Source of the DNA: an uncultured Paracoccaceae bacterium
GTDB taxonomy: Bacteria > Pseudomonadota > Alphaproteobacteria > Rhodobacterales > Rhodobacteraceae
Direction: 5' to 3'
Length of the DNA stretch: 64,000 nt
Assembly: GCA_947494675.1 (NCBI GenBank)
Contig: CANLVP010000002.1
Coordinates: 558,001 to 622,000, forward strand
Shown here: positions 1 through 9,214 of the stretch, in pieces
Layout of the letters: each line of letters opens with the position of its first letter
Position numbering within the stretch: the stretch's first letter is position 1
The notes under the pieces: generated by a model
Database searches by the model: none
What the model was told of the DNA's origin: nothing
What the model saw: the letters and a program-made list of their open reading frames with translations, nothing else
Made by a program: the position numbers and the translations under genes

Positions 1-301
1 CTACCCCGTACCAGAACCCCAGAATCGCCAGCGATGTCAGTGCAAAGGACACGAAAGCAATCAGGATCAGCCCCGCCGATTGCGCGATCCCCAACATGCG
101 ATTGACGTTGATCCGAACGAGGTCAACCAGATCCGTTTCCGCCTGCCCGCCATGGCGCTTGGCCCGCGCGATCAGATCATAAGGCACGCCCAGCACCCAA
201 TGGCTGACCGAAGACCAGACCACCGCAAGCATGATCCAATACCACAGCGATGAGAACGACGAGACGTCGATCAATTGGAAAAGGGCTTGGCTCCAGTCCA
301 C
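1..301 (-). CDS. Conserved membrane protein, N-terminal part (runs off the window)
   Basis: The minus strand is open from a GTG at 301 to the window edge and gives about 100 residues beginning V/M-D-W-S-Q-A-L-F-Q. Two hydrophobic stretches are visible, near residues 18-37 and 78-98, with a basic stretch around RAKRHGGQ between them, so this is an inner-membrane protein. An AAAGAG tract precedes the GTG. From memory, relatives in Rhodobacterales sit next to hemB and carry the loose label 'component of SufBCD complex'; I know of no firm functional evidence for that label. It is divergent from hemB, and the C-terminal part lies outside the window. Confidence 0.6.
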   Translation of the reverse strand, partial: MDWSQALFQLIDVSSFSSLWYWIMLAVVWSSVSHWVLGVPYDLIARAKRHGGQAETDLVDLVRINVNRMLGIAQSAGLILIAFVSFALTSLAILGFWYGV

Positions 302-422
302 GGTTTTCTCTTTGGGCAGCTAGCAGTTGGCCGGAACCTAGACCTCGCACCATCAAATGCCCAGACTTGTGAAGCGCTGTCTGACATGCAACCTATCGGG
401 TGTGACCAGAAAGGCCCGCATC

Positions 423-1421
423 ATGAAACCGACCGTTGCCCCCTTCCCCACAACGCGCCTGCGCCGCATGCGTCAATCGCCTGCGTTGCGCCGTCTGGCG
501 CGGCAAAACACGCTGACGGTGGATGACCTGATCTGGCCGGTTTTCGTGATGGACGGCAAAGACGAAGAGACCCCCGTGGCCTCCATGCCCGGCGTGACGC
601 GCAAGACCGTGGACCGCGTGGTGAAGGCCGCGAAGGAGGCGCGCGATCTGGGCATCCCCGCGATCTGTATCTTTCCCTACACCGGCATGGCAGAACGGAC
701 CGAAGATTGCGCCCTCGCCTGGTCGCCCGACAACATCAGCAACCAGGCCATCCGCGCCATCAAAGACGCCGTGCCCGAGATTGCCGTGATGACCGACATC
801 GCGCTTGATCCCTATAACATCAACGGCCACGACGGCTTTGTTGAAAACGGCGAGATCGTGAATGACCGCACTGTGGATGCGCTTGTGAAAATGGCTATCG
901 CACAGGCTGAGGCTGGGGCCGACATCCTTGGCCCCTCTGACATGATGGACGGTCGCATCGGCGCGATCCGTGCAGCCCTTGAATCCCACGGCCACCAGCG
1001 CGTCACGATCCTGTCCTACACCGCCAAATACGCCTCCAGCTTTTATGGCCCCTTCCGCGATGCCGTCGGCGCATCCTCCGCGCTGACGGGCGACAAGAAC
1101 ACCTACCAAATGGACCCCGGGAATTCCGACGAAGCGCTCCGCCTTGTAGAACGCGACCTGAACGAAGGCGCCGACATGGTCATGGTTAAACCCGGCATGC
1201 CCTACCTTGATATCTGCCGCCGCGTGAAAGACAGCTTTGGCGTGCCCACCTACGCCTACCAAGTCAGCGGCGAATACGCGATGGTGCAAGCCGCAGCCCA
1301 GAACGGCTGGCTCGATCATGACAAGGTGATGCTGGAAAGCCTGCTCTGTTTCAAGCGCGCGGGCTGCGACGGCGTGCTGACCTACTTTGCCCCCGCCGCT
1401 GCGAAAATCCTCAACGGCTAA
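423..1421 (+). CDS. hemB: Delta-aminolevulinic acid dehydratase (porphobilinogen synthase)
   Basis: Condenses two 5-aminolevulinate molecules to porphobilinogen in cytosolic heme, corrin and bacteriochlorophyll synthesis. The protein is 332 residues from the ATG at 423, the usual family length; an in-frame upstream ATG at 357 would add 22 unconserved residues. Both Schiff-base lysine contexts are present: YTAKYASSFYGPFRDA and MVMVKPGMPYLD. The metal-site segment reads DIALDPYNINGHDG, with aspartates where zinc enzymes have a cysteine cluster, so this is the magnesium-type enzyme. It is divergent from the membrane protein at the left edge. A strong hairpin terminator follows at 1433-1460. Confidence 0.97.
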   Translation: MKPTVAPFPTTRLRRMRQSPALRRLARQNTLTVDDLIWPVFVMDGKDEETPVASMPGVTRKTVDRVVKAAKEARDLGIPAICIFPYTGMAERTEDCALAWSPDNISNQAIRAIKDAVPEIAVMTDIALDPYNINGHDGFVENGEIVNDRTVDALVKMAIAQAEAGADILGPSDMMDGRIGAIRAALESHGHQRVTILSYTAKYASSFYGPFRDAVGASSALTGDKNTYQMDPGNSDEALRLVERDLNEGADMVMVKPGMPYLDICRRVKDSFGVPTYAYQVSGEYAMVQAAAQNGWLDHDKVMLESLLCFKRAGCDGVLTYFAPAAAKILNG

Positions 1422-1432
1422 GACCCCAACGA

Positions 1433-1460
1433 AAAAGCGGGCCCCGCAGGACCCGCTTTT
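1433..1460. terminator. Hairpin terminator after hemB, probably bidirectional
   Basis: Nine-base perfect arms (AAAAGCGGG and CCCGCTTTT) enclose a 10-nt loop. The A/T flanks give a short T run on both strands, so it can serve hemB on the plus strand and the convergent VPLPA-CTERM gene on the minus strand. Confidence 0.8.
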
Positions 1461-1480
1461 CATTCGTCATTTGGTTTGGC

Positions 1481-2134
1481 TTAGGCGGCCTTGCGGCGAC
1501 GCATCAGGCCAAAGGCTCCAAGACCAGCAAGAACCATGGGCAGCGACGCAGGCACAGGCACGGCGGCAACTGTGATGCTTTGGATCGCGACACCGGGGTT
1601 GCTGCCTGAGGCACTCAACACGGTGAATTCAAAGCTGGAACCAATGTTGTTGAACCCTTGACCAAGGCTGGTCAGATCGAATGCAAACAGCTTTGGATTG
1701 CCGTTGCCGTTCAGATCGACAATGTCAAAGACAGCCGTTGAACCGTCAGCAAGGTTCTTGATCTGAACCGTGTCAGTCCCGGTTCTGGATTCGAAAATCA
1801 CAGATTGCACCAGCTCCACAATGGGGTTGAACACGAACGTCAGCGTCTCACCGACAGACATCAGGTCACCGCCATCTGTGCCGGACCCATCTGGGTTCGA
1901 ACCCAGTTTACCATCACCGACGCCAAGGGCACCGTTTGAAAACAGCGTCAGGAGGCCTTCGCCGCCAGCGGCTGTCACGGACATGTCGATCCCGCCAGAG
2001 CTGACGCTGTCAGCAGCAGAGCCTTCGGTCACATCGGACATGTTGAACGTTACGGTGGATGCCTGCGCGGCCCCAACAGACGCGATGGTCAATGCTGCGG
2101 CGGCCAGAAGTGTTTTTGCAGTCGTCATTTTCAT
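1481..2134 (-). CDS. Secreted VPLPA-CTERM domain protein
   Basis: A 217-residue protein from the ATG at 2134 (the next Met two codons on is also possible; the longer open frame to 2254 has no support). The N-terminus MKMTTAKTLLAAAALTIASVGAAQA is a clear Sec signal peptide ending in AQA. The mature part is glycine-, serine- and aspartate-rich and cysteine-free, like beta-rich surface proteins. The C-terminus has the tripartite sorting tag: VPVPASLPMVL, a hydrophobic helix, then RRRKAA. In this family the tag is cleaved by a dedicated exosortase (XrtD in VPLPA systems) and the protein is probably released or anchored with exopolysaccharide. No exosortase is visible in this window. Cargo function unknown. 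Confidence 0.85.
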   Translation of the reverse strand: MKMTTAKTLLAAAALTIASVGAAQASTVTFNMSDVTEGSAADSVSSGGIDMSVTAAGGEGLLTLFSNGALGVGDGKLGSNPDGSGTDGGDLMSVGETLTFVFNPIVELVQSVIFESRTGTDTVQIKNLADGSTAVFDIVDLNGNGNPKLFAFDLTSLGQGFNNIGSSFEFTVLSASGSNPGVAIQSITVAAVPVPASLPMVLAGLGAFGLMRRRKAA

Positions 2135-2400
2135 TAGGCTACTCGTTAATTTGTTTCTCATTTCCTGCTTCCAGCTTCGGGGTATAACTTCAAGGGTGCA
2201 CAAGCGAAAAAGTGGCGAGACGATGGCAAAAATGAGGTGACCTGACGTTAACATTGGGCGGTCTGATCAATAATTAGGCAATGACCCGCACCTTCATTTG
2301 CCCCAAAATCTTCATGGGTGACAGGATTCACCCAAACACGTATAGTGCTGTCCAAAGGGGCACCATAAGCCCCGCAAACGGCAGTATATAGGGCAGACCC

Positions 2401-2955
2401 ATGACAGATTTCACGCGGCGCAGCTTTGCGCTTGGTGCAGCGGCACTGACACTTTCGGCATGTAACAACGGTATTGGCGGCAACGGGGCGGCGACCATCG
2501 ACGCCCGTGTCAGCAGCACGCTGAACTTCATGTATTCCAAATACCCCGGCACCCGCGATCTGGCCGCGAAATCGGCAGGCATCCTCGCCATGCCGCTGGT
2601 CACCGAAGTAGGCCTTGGCCTCGGCGGTTCGTTCGGCACCGGTGCCCTGCAAATCGGCGGCTCAACGGTGGATTACTATTCTGCCGCCTCAGGCTCTGCC
2701 GGACTGCAGATCGGTGCACAGCAATACAGCCACGTGCTGTTCTTCATGACCCAAGAAAGCCTTGCTGATTTCCGAGCTGGCCCCGGCTGGGCCGTGGGCG
2801 CAGACGTCACCTACGCGATCAATGATCAAGGTGAGATGCTGCGCGCTGACACCACAACATCACTCGCGCCTGTGATCGCCGTGGTCTTTGCGCAAACCGG
2901 GTTGCAACTGGGTGCCACGCTCGAAGGCACCAAATACACCCGCATCATCCCCTAA
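2401..2955 (+). CDS. SYLF (Ysc84-like) domain lipoprotein
   Basis: A 184-residue protein. The N-terminus reads MTDFTRRSFALG followed by a hydrophobic run and LSAC, which looks like a lipoprotein signal peptide with Cys21 as the acylation site; the RR pair hints at possible Tat export. Residues ~35-184 match the SYLF/DUF500 pattern: an AAKSAGILAMPLV segment, a glycine-rich GLGLGGSFGTGAL stretch, and the ending LGATLEGTKYTRI. SYLF domains bind lipid in eukaryotes; the bacterial periplasmic role is unclear. Its stop codon overlaps by 11 bp the 3' end of the convergent dehydrogenase gene. Confidence 0.85.
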   Translation: MTDFTRRSFALGAAALTLSACNNGIGGNGAATIDARVSSTLNFMYSKYPGTRDLAAKSAGILAMPLVTEVGLGLGGSFGTGALQIGGSTVDYYSAASGSAGLQIGAQQYSHVLFFMTQESLADFRAGPGWAVGADVTYAINDQGEMLRADTTTSLAPVIAVVFAQTGLQLGATLEGTKYTRIIP

Positions 2956-5350
2956 GGATTGTACCCTTAGGATCAAACGGCGGTTCGGCCAGCACCACAC
3001 CCCGGTGTGGTGCGCCCAGGATCATCACGTCCACCGCATCGCCCGGCTGCACATCTTTCAGATAGCCAAGCGCCAGCGACATCCCAACGCTATAGCCATA
3101 CGCGCCCGATGTGACGCGCCCCAACGGCGTGCCGTCCGGCAAGAACACAGGCTCACCCCCCGTGGCATCCGCTGTCGTCACATCCTGCACACGGATCAGC
3201 GATAGGACCTCCCGCGGCACATTATCTTTGACCTTCAAGTAACTGTCTTTATGCAGGAATTCCTTTTCCAGTTTGACCAACCGATCCAGCCCCACCTCCT
3301 GCGGCCAATACTCCGGTGAATACTCGCGCCCCCACGACCCGTATCCTTTTTCCACCCGCAACGACATCAAGGCACGGCTGCCCACAGCCCCACCACCCTG
3401 CGCCTCTGCGGCCTTCAACAGCGCCGTGTAGACAACCTTCTGGTCCGCTTCGGCACAGTGAATTTCCCAGCCCAGATCACCCGTGAACGACACCCGCAAC
3501 GCCAGACATGTGGCCCCTGCAATCTCAATCCAGGCGGAGCGCATGAAGCCAAAATCCGCCGTCGCCAGCGACGTATTCGTCAGCGTTTGCAGCGCCTTAC
3601 GCGACAAAGGTCCAGCAATGTTGAACCCGCACATGGCCTCAGTCTGACTTTCAAACGTCGTGCCCTGTGGCAAAGGCACCATCTGCCAGAACCGCTGATG
3701 ATAGCGCTCCGCCATGCCCGACCCAATGACCCAGAACTCATCCTCGCCCATCCGTGTCACGGTGAAATCACCGGCGATCCCGCCGTTCACACCAATCAAC
3801 GGTGTCAGACACGACCGCCCCACCGCTTTGGGCATATTGTTGGAAAACACAGCGTTAAGCCAGTCTTCGGCACCCGGCCCCTTGCACCTGTATTTGGCAA
3901 AGTTCGAGATATCGATCACGCCGACACTATCACGCAGCATCCGCGCCTCGCGCCCGACGCTATCAAACCACGGCTGCCGGTCAAAGCCAGCGCTGTCCGG
4001 CACATTCGCATCGAAATAGGCCGCATGCTCCCAACCGTAGTTCAGGCCAAAGACCGCACCCATCTCCTTTTGCATCTCATAGATCGGCCGCACCCGCACA
4101 GGCCGCCCCGCGCTGCGTTCTTCACCGGGGAAATGGATCGCAAAACGATGCGCGTATTGGTCGCCCACCCGCGCCTTGGTGAAGGCCGCATCGGCCCATG
4201 TGCCAAATCGCGCCACGTCCCAGGCGAACATATCAAACCGGCTTTCCCCACTGGTGATCCAATCCGCCGCCATCAGCCCCATGCCGCCCGACTGGCTAAA
4301 GCCCGGAATGATCCCGTTGCAGCAAAAGTAATTGCGCAAATCCGGATGCGGCCCAAACAGCACATTGCTATCGGGCGACCAGATCATCGGCCCGTTGATC
4401 ACCCGCTTGATCCCCGCCTCACCCACGGCAGGCACCCGGTCAATGGCGCGCATCATATTGTCCTCAATCCGCTCCAGATCGTCGGGAAACAGATCATGGG
4501 CAAAATCCAGCGGCGTGCCACCCTCCGCCCAGAACTTCAGGTCCTTCTCATAGGCCCCGATCAACAAACCCTGCCCCTCTTGCCGCAGATAATACTCGCC
4601 ATCGCGATCCGCGACCGAGGGCAAGCGCCGGTCCATCGCGGCAATCTGGGGAATTGTCTCCGTCACGAAATACTGGTGCTCTGTCGGCTGCAACGGCAGT
4701 GCGATCCCCGCCAAAGCCGCCACCTCGCGCCCCCACAGCCCTGCCGCATTCACCACCCATTCCGCCGCAATATCGCCCTTGGGCGTGCGCACGATCCAGC
4801 TGCCATCGGGCTGCTGCTCCGTCCCCGTGACGGGGCAAAACCGGATGATCTCTGCCCCCATCTGCCGCGCGCCGGCCGCATAGGCGTTGGTCACGCCACT
4901 GGGGTCCACATTGCCGCCATCGGGTTCGTACATGATGCAACGGATGCCATCGAAATTGACCATCGGATGCAGCCGCTCGGCCTCATCCCGGCTGACCTCA
5001 TGGAAATTCATCCCGTAGAATTTCGCCTTGGCCGCCTGCAACCGCAGCTGATGCTCGCGCGCGTCCGTCTGCGCCAGATAGAGGCTACCGGGCTGAAACA
5101 CCCCACAGCTTTGCCCGGTTTCGGCCTCCAAGGCATTGTAAAGGTTCATGGTATAATGCTGGATGCGGCTGATATTGGTGCTGTCATGCAGCCCGTGAAT
5201 ATTCGCCGCTGCGTGCCAAGTGGACCCTGACGTCAGCTCATCACGCTCCAGCAGCACCACATCGGTCCAACCCGCCTTGGCCAGATGATACAGGATCGAA
5301 CAGCCAATAACGCCGCCCCCAATGACAACGGCCTGAGCATGGGTTCGCAT
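2945..5350 (-). CDS. FAD-dependent dehydrogenase fused to GcvT (dimethylglycine/sarcosine dehydrogenase family), paralogue 1
   Basis: An 801-residue two-part enzyme. Residues ~7-360 form the DAO-type FAD domain, with the dinucleotide motif VIGGGVIGCSILYHLAKAG and SGSTWHAA, whose His is the covalent flavin attachment site in dimethylglycine and sarcosine dehydrogenases. Then come a short FAO_M linker (~375-430) and a GcvT aminomethyltransferase fold with its C-terminal barrel (~433-795). The family oxidatively demethylates N-methylglycines and passes the one-carbon unit to tetrahydrofolate. The exact substrate cannot be read from the sequence. A paralogue lies at 6790-9177 on the other strand. 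A GCGACA-N5-TGTCGC palindrome 74 bp upstream of the ATG is shared with that paralogue. Confidence 0.9.
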   Translation of the reverse strand: MRTHAQAVVIGGGVIGCSILYHLAKAGWTDVVLLERDELTSGSTWHAAANIHGLHDSTNISRIQHYTMNLYNALEAETGQSCGVFQPGSLYLAQTDAREHQLRLQAAKAKFYGMNFHEVSRDEAERLHPMVNFDGIRCIMYEPDGGNVDPSGVTNAYAAGARQMGAEIIRFCPVTGTEQQPDGSWIVRTPKGDIAAEWVVNAAGLWGREVAALAGIALPLQPTEHQYFVTETIPQIAAMDRRLPSVADRDGEYYLRQEGQGLLIGAYEKDLKFWAEGGTPLDFAHDLFPDDLERIEDNMMRAIDRVPAVGEAGIKRVINGPMIWSPDSNVLFGPHPDLRNYFCCNGIIPGFSQSGGMGLMAADWITSGESRFDMFAWDVARFGTWADAAFTKARVGDQYAHRFAIHFPGEERSAGRPVRVRPIYEMQKEMGAVFGLNYGWEHAAYFDANVPDSAGFDRQPWFDSVGREARMLRDSVGVIDISNFAKYRCKGPGAEDWLNAVFSNNMPKAVGRSCLTPLIGVNGGIAGDFTVTRMGEDEFWVIGSGMAERYHQRFWQMVPLPQGTTFESQTEAMCGFNIAGPLSRKALQTLTNTSLATADFGFMRSAWIEIAGATCLALRVSFTGDLGWEIHCAEADQKVVYTALLKAAEAQGGGAVGSRALMSLRVEKGYGSWGREYSPEYWPQEVGLDRLVKLEKEFLHKDSYLKVKDNVPREVLSLIRVQDVTTADATGGEPVFLPDGTPLGRVTSGAYGYSVGMSLALGYLKDVQPGDAVDVMILGAPHRGVVLAEPPFDPKGTILRG

Positions 5351-5424
5351 GGGGTTCTTCCTTCGCAGCCTTTGACGGTCGCTTTGACTGTGCCCCTATC
5401 GCGGACCCAACCGATAGCCCTTGC

Positions 5425-5441
5425 GCGACATTTAGTGTCGC
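5425..5441. promoter_or_regulatory. Palindromic operator candidate, copy 1
   Basis: A perfect 6-5-6 inverted repeat, GCGACA-tttag-TGTCGC, 74 bp upstream of the start codon of the dehydrogenase at 5350 (minus). The identical arms and spacer length recur at 6710-6726 upstream of the paralogous dehydrogenase. Flanks also agree: C before and A after in both. This suggests a shared dimeric regulator, which is not identified in the window. Confidence 0.6.
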
Positions 5442-5452
5442 AGCGGGGCTAC

Positions 5453-6016
5453 CTACTCTGCTGCCCGGATCGCCGCGATAATCTCAAGGTCCACCCGGTC
5501 CGCCACCACACGCGGAAACCCCAAAGCACCAAAATCACCACGACTGACCGCCCCGGTAAAGATCAGCACCAGATTGCTCAGATCCCCCGGATCACTGCCC
5601 CGCTTGCGAAAGATCTGCCCGTCCAGCACCACGGGCCGCGTCACACCGCGTAGCGTCAGGTCCCCCTCCAACCGTGCGCCCGCCCCCTGCGCCACCACAC
5701 GCCGCGACTTGAACGCGGCTACGGGATGGTTGCTGGCATCCAGCACCGACGACGACAGCATCGCCTCGGTCATGAACACATTGCCCGCATCTGCCCGCGC
5801 GATATTGAACTGCGCACTGACCTGACTGGCCCCAAGGTTATCAAAATCCACCACCACATGCGCCGCTGTCACCGGCACCGACCCGGTGATCGCATTGCCC
5901 TCAAGGCTGAACGAAAACCCGATGGTCGACCCGGTTGCATCCAGCACATAGCGCTGTGGTTCGGCCCAGGCCCCCATGGCCCAGACGATATAACAGACGG
6001 CGATAACCCATTTCAT
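5453..6016 (-). CDS. YceI family periplasmic protein
   Basis: The protein is 187 residues from the ATG at 6016; the longer open frame to 6151 is cysteine-rich and implausible. [18 protein letters not shown] is a Sec signal peptide. The mature protein shows the YceI lipocalin-like barrel pattern: [18 protein letters not shown], then [14 protein letters not shown], then [16 protein letters not shown]. YceI proteins bind isoprenoid lipids such as ubiquinone-like quinones. The gene is divergent from the acetyltransferase at 6107 and follows the dehydrogenase promoter region on the same strand. No link to demethylation is evident. Confidence 0.88.
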   Translation of the reverse strand: MKWVIAVCYIVWAMGAWAEPQRYVLDATGSTIGFSFSLEGNAITGSVPVTAAHVVVDFDNLGASQVSAQFNIARADAGNVFMTEAMLSSSVLDASNHPVAAFKSRRVVAQGAGARLEGDLTLRGVTRPVVLDGQIFRKRGSDPGDLSNLVLIFTGAVSRGDFGALGFPRVVADRVDLEIIAAIRAAE

Positions 6017-6106
6017 CCCACAACTGTGGCACGGGCTTGGCCTATGGCCAAATCCCAATTTGCATTGCCCCTTGCACGGTCGCGCAATCCGGCAAATGAT
6101 TGCGCA

Positions 6107-6718
6107 ATGACAAATGCAAACTACGCCGACATGATCGCAGGGCGCCCCCACAGCGGCGGCGACCCTTACCTGTTTGAACTCAAGGCCACGGCCGCCGCAG
6201 CCAAAGCCCGGCTCGACGCCACCTCAAACGAAGACATCCCGGCCCGGATCGAGGCATCAAAAGATCTCTTTGCCGAGGGCAGCGGCCCCTGTCTGGTGCT
6301 GTCGCCCTTCAACATCCAATACGGCCGCCACGTCAAAATCGGCAATTGGTGCTTTGTAAATTTCGGGGCCACGTTCCTCGATTCCAACCACATCACGCTG
6401 GGCGACTTTGTGGCCGTCGGCCCCAACGTGCAATTCATCACTGACACCCATCCGATCCGGCCAGAAGACCGCTTTCAACCTGCCGGACGGGGTGACGAAC
6501 TGCCCTTCAAGGTGGTCAACCTCGCCCATCCCATCACCGTGGGCGACCGCGCATGGATCGGCGCGGGCGCGATCATCCTGCCGGGTGTGAACATCGGCGA
6601 AGGCGCCATGGTCGCCGCCGGGTCCGTTGTCACCCGCGACGTGCCTGCTCGCATGGTTGTCGCAGGCAACCCTGCCCGCGTGATCAAGTCCGTCGACGAC
6701 CCGCCATCCGCGACATAA
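6107..6718 (+). CDS. Sugar O-acetyltransferase (maltose/galactoside acetyltransferase family)
   Basis: A 203-residue protein from the ATG at 6107. An N-terminal helical 'mac' region ([22 protein letters not shown]) precedes a left-handed beta-helix of hexapeptide repeats (~60-190), ending in the typical [38 protein letters not shown] and [10 protein letters not shown]. The catalytic His is expected in the FITDTHPI segment. The family transfers acetyl from acetyl-CoA to sugar hydroxyls in the cytosol. A 10-bp palindrome ATTGCGCAAT at 6099-6108 overlaps the start codon. The gene ends inside the second copy of the shared palindrome, at 6710-6726. Confidence 0.88.
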   Translation: MTNANYADMIAGRPHSGGDPYLFELKATAAAAKARLDATSNEDIPARIEASKDLFAEGSGPCLVLSPFNIQYGRHVKIGNWCFVNFGATFLDSNHITLGDFVAVGPNVQFITDTHPIRPEDRFQPAGRGDELPFKVVNLAHPITVGDRAWIGAGAIILPGVNIGEGAMVAAGSVVTRDVPARMVVAGNPARVIKSVDDPPSAT

Positions 6719-6726
6719 CCTGTCGC
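6710..6726. promoter_or_regulatory. Palindromic operator candidate, copy 2
   Basis: A perfect 6-5-6 inverted repeat, GCGACA-taacc-TGTCGC, overlapping the stop codon of the acetyltransferase and lying 63 bp before the ATG of the dehydrogenase at 6790. Arms and spacing are identical to the copy at 5425-5441. Confidence 0.6.
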
Positions 6727-6789
6727 ATTCGGGCAGTTGCCTTGCGGTGCCGGGGGTAATCTGACCCCACCCAACATGAAGGCGACGAA

Positions 6790-9177
6790 ATGAAAACCAC
6801 CAGTAGAGTTGTTGTGATCGGCGGCGGCGTCGTCGGCTGTTCTGTCCTCTACCACCTGACAAAACTCGGCTGGTCGGACGTCATGCTGCTGGAACGGTCA
6901 GAGCTGACATCGGGCTCCACCTGGCACGCCGCTGGCGGCTTTCACACGCTCAACGGCGACACCAATATGGCCGCCTTGCAGGGCTACACGATCAAGCTTT
7001 ACCGCGAACTGGAAGAGATCACCGGCATGTCCTGCGGCCTGCACCACGTGGGCGGCGTGACGCTGGCTGACAACAAGGACCGTTTTGACATGCTGGTCGC
7101 CGAACGGGCCAAGCACCGCTACATGGGGCTGGAAACCGAAATCGTCGGCCCCGAAGAGATCGCCAAAATCGCCCCCATCACCAACCTCGACGGCATTATC
7201 GGCGCGCTTTATGACCCGCTTGATGGCCACCTTGACCCCTCCGGCACCACCCACGCATACGCCAAAGCCGCCCGCATGGGCGGCGCTGTGATCGAAACCC
7301 ATTGCAAGGTGCTGGAAACCAATCCGCGCGCCGATGACACATGGGATGTGGTCACGGACAAGGGCACGATCCACGCGGAACATGTGGTCAACGCTGCAGG
7401 CCTCTGGGCCCGCGAAGTCGCGGCGATGGCAGGCACATACGCCCCGCTCCATCCGATGGAACACCAGTATATCGTGACCGAGGATGTGCCCGAAATCTAC
7501 GACCGTGACGCAGAGCACCCGCATGTCATGGACCCCGCAGGCGAAAGCTACCTCCGGCAAGAAGGCCGCGGCCTCTGCATCGGGTTTTATGAACAAAACT
7601 GCCGCCCCTGGGCCGTGAACGGCACCTCCTGGGACTTCGGCCACGAACTGCTGCCGGATGATTTCGACAAGATCGAGGACAGCATCAATTTCGCCTACAA
7701 ACGCTTCCCCGTCCTTGAACGCGCAGGCGTCAAAACCGTCGTCCACGGCCCTTTCACCTTTGCCCCCGATGGCAACCCGCTTGTGGGACCGGTGCCCGGA
7801 CTTCTCAACTACTGGTCGGCCTGCGGCGTCATGGCGGGCTTTTCCCAAGGCGGCGGCGTTGGCCTGATGCTGGCGCAATGGATGGTCGAGGGCGAATGCG
7901 AACGCGACGTGACCGCCATGGACGTGGGCCGCTTTGGCCCATGGATCAACGCAGGCTACACCCGCCCCAAGGTCATCGAAAACTACCAGCGCCGCTTTTC
8001 GGTCAGCTACCCGAACGAAGAGCTTCCCGCCGCGCGCCCGCATCGCACCACACCGATGTATGACATCTTCACCAACCACGGCGCGGTCTGGGGCCACCAG
8101 TTCGGCCTCGAAGTGCCCAATTACTTCGCCACAGGCGACGAACCCACGTTTGAGGTCCCGTCCTTCCGCCGCTCCAACGCCTTTGCCGCCACCGCGCGAG
8201 AGGTCCGCGCCGTCCGCACATCCGTCGGCATCAATGAGGTGCAGAATTTCGGCAAGTTCGAGGTCACTGGCCCCAACGCGCGCGGCTGGCTCGACCACAT
8301 CATGGCAGGCCGCGTGCCGCAGCCCGGTCGTATGACCCTCACCCCGATGCTCTCGCCAAAGGGCAAGCTTTTGGGCGATTTCACCATCTCCTGCCTCAGC
8401 GAAAACTGGTTTCAGCTCACCGCTTCCTACGGCTACCAAACCATCCACCAACGCTGGTTTGACCAACACACCACCGATGGCGTCCACGCCCGCAATGTCT
8501 CTGACCAATTGACCGGCTTTCAGATCGCAGGCCCCCGCGCAGGCGACGTGCTCAAGGCCGCAGACCCCAACGTGCCCGACCTCAATTTTCTCGACGTGAT
8601 CCAGACCACACTCAACAGCACCACCTGCATCATCCAGCGCGTCAGCTACACAGGCGATCTGGGGTATGAGATTTACTGCGACCCCATGGATCATCGCCGC
8701 CTCTGGGCCACCCTGGTGGCCGCTGGCGCGCCGCATGACATTACGCCCTTTGGCATGCGCGCGATGATGTCCCTGCGCCTCGACCGGTTCTTTGGCTCAT
8801 GGCTCAACGAGTTTTCCCCTGACTACACCGCCGCCGAAACCGGCATGGATCGCTTTATCCAATGGTCAAAGAACACCGACTTCATCGGTCGTGCGGCAGC
8901 AGAGGCAGAACGCGCAACGCCTCCTACCCGCACCCTCGCGACCTTCGAGGTCGACGCCACAGACGCCGACGTCACGGGCTACGAACCGGTCTTCATCGAC
9001 GGCAAGGTGCAGGGCTTCTGCACCTCAGGCGGTTATTCACATCACGCAGGCAAATCCATCGCCTTCGCCCTGATCCCGCGCTCCCACGCCACGCCCGGCG
9101 CGCAGGTCACCATCGAAATCCTCGGCGACCAACGCCCGGCAACCCTGATCACGACCCCACTCATCGACGCACCCTAG
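6790..9177 (+). CDS. FAD-dependent dehydrogenase fused to GcvT (dimethylglycine/sarcosine dehydrogenase family), paralogue 2
   Basis: A 795-residue protein with the architecture of the gene at 2945-5350: an FAD motif at residues ~8-30 (VVVIGGGVVGCSVLYHLTKLG), the flavin-attachment context SGSTWHAAGG, the FAO_M linker, then GcvT and GcvT C-terminal barrel domains (~430-790). It resembles paralogue 1 along its whole length but is clearly diverged, so an older duplication or separate acquisition and a different N-methylated substrate are plausible. The likely role is oxidative demethylation feeding tetrahydrofolate one-carbon metabolism. A purine-rich GGCGACGAA precedes the ATG. The likely operator is at 6710-6726. 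Confidence 0.9.
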   Translation: MKTTSRVVVIGGGVVGCSVLYHLTKLGWSDVMLLERSELTSGSTWHAAGGFHTLNGDTNMAALQGYTIKLYRELEEITGMSCGLHHVGGVTLADNKDRFDMLVAERAKHRYMGLETEIVGPEEIAKIAPITNLDGIIGALYDPLDGHLDPSGTTHAYAKAARMGGAVIETHCKVLETNPRADDTWDVVTDKGTIHAEHVVNAAGLWAREVAAMAGTYAPLHPMEHQYIVTEDVPEIYDRDAEHPHVMDPAGESYLRQEGRGLCIGFYEQNCRPWAVNGTSWDFGHELLPDDFDKIEDSINFAYKRFPVLERAGVKTVVHGPFTFAPDGNPLVGPVPGLLNYWSACGVMAGFSQGGGVGLMLAQWMVEGECERDVTAMDVGRFGPWINAGYTRPKVIENYQRRFSVSYPNEELPAARPHRTTPMYDIFTNHGAVWGHQFGLEVPNYFATGDEPTFEVPSFRRSNAFAATAREVRAVRTSVGINEVQNFGKFEVTGPNARGWLDHIMAGRVPQPGRMTLTPMLSPKGKLLGDFTISCLSENWFQLTASYGYQTIHQRWFDQHTTDGVHARNVSDQLTGFQIAGPRAGDVLKAADPNVPDLNFLDVIQTTLNSTTCIIQRVSYTGDLGYEIYCDPMDHRRLWATLVAAGAPHDITPFGMRAMMSLRLDRFFGSWLNEFSPDYTAAETGMDRFIQWSKNTDFIGRAAAEAERATPPTRTLATFEVDATDADVTGYEPVFIDGKVQGFCTSGGYSHHAGKSIAFALIPRSHATPGAQVTIEILGDQRPATLITTPLIDAP

Positions 9178-9214
9178 GCTTTCTTTGATCCCTAAATATC
9201 CCCGCCGGAGGCAC

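Noticed and set aside
393-1463. 356-codon minus-strand frame opposite hemB
   Set aside because: It is fully antisense to a clear hemB and has a His/Gly/Val-rich shadow composition with no recognisable motif.
3458-5230. 590-codon plus-strand frame opposite the first dehydrogenase
   Set aside because: It is an antisense shadow rich in Arg, His and Pro; the minus strand encodes a full-length recognisable enzyme.
6898-8736. 612-codon minus-strand frame opposite the second dehydrogenase
   Set aside because: It is a shadow of the real plus-strand gene, with no ribosome site and no motifs.
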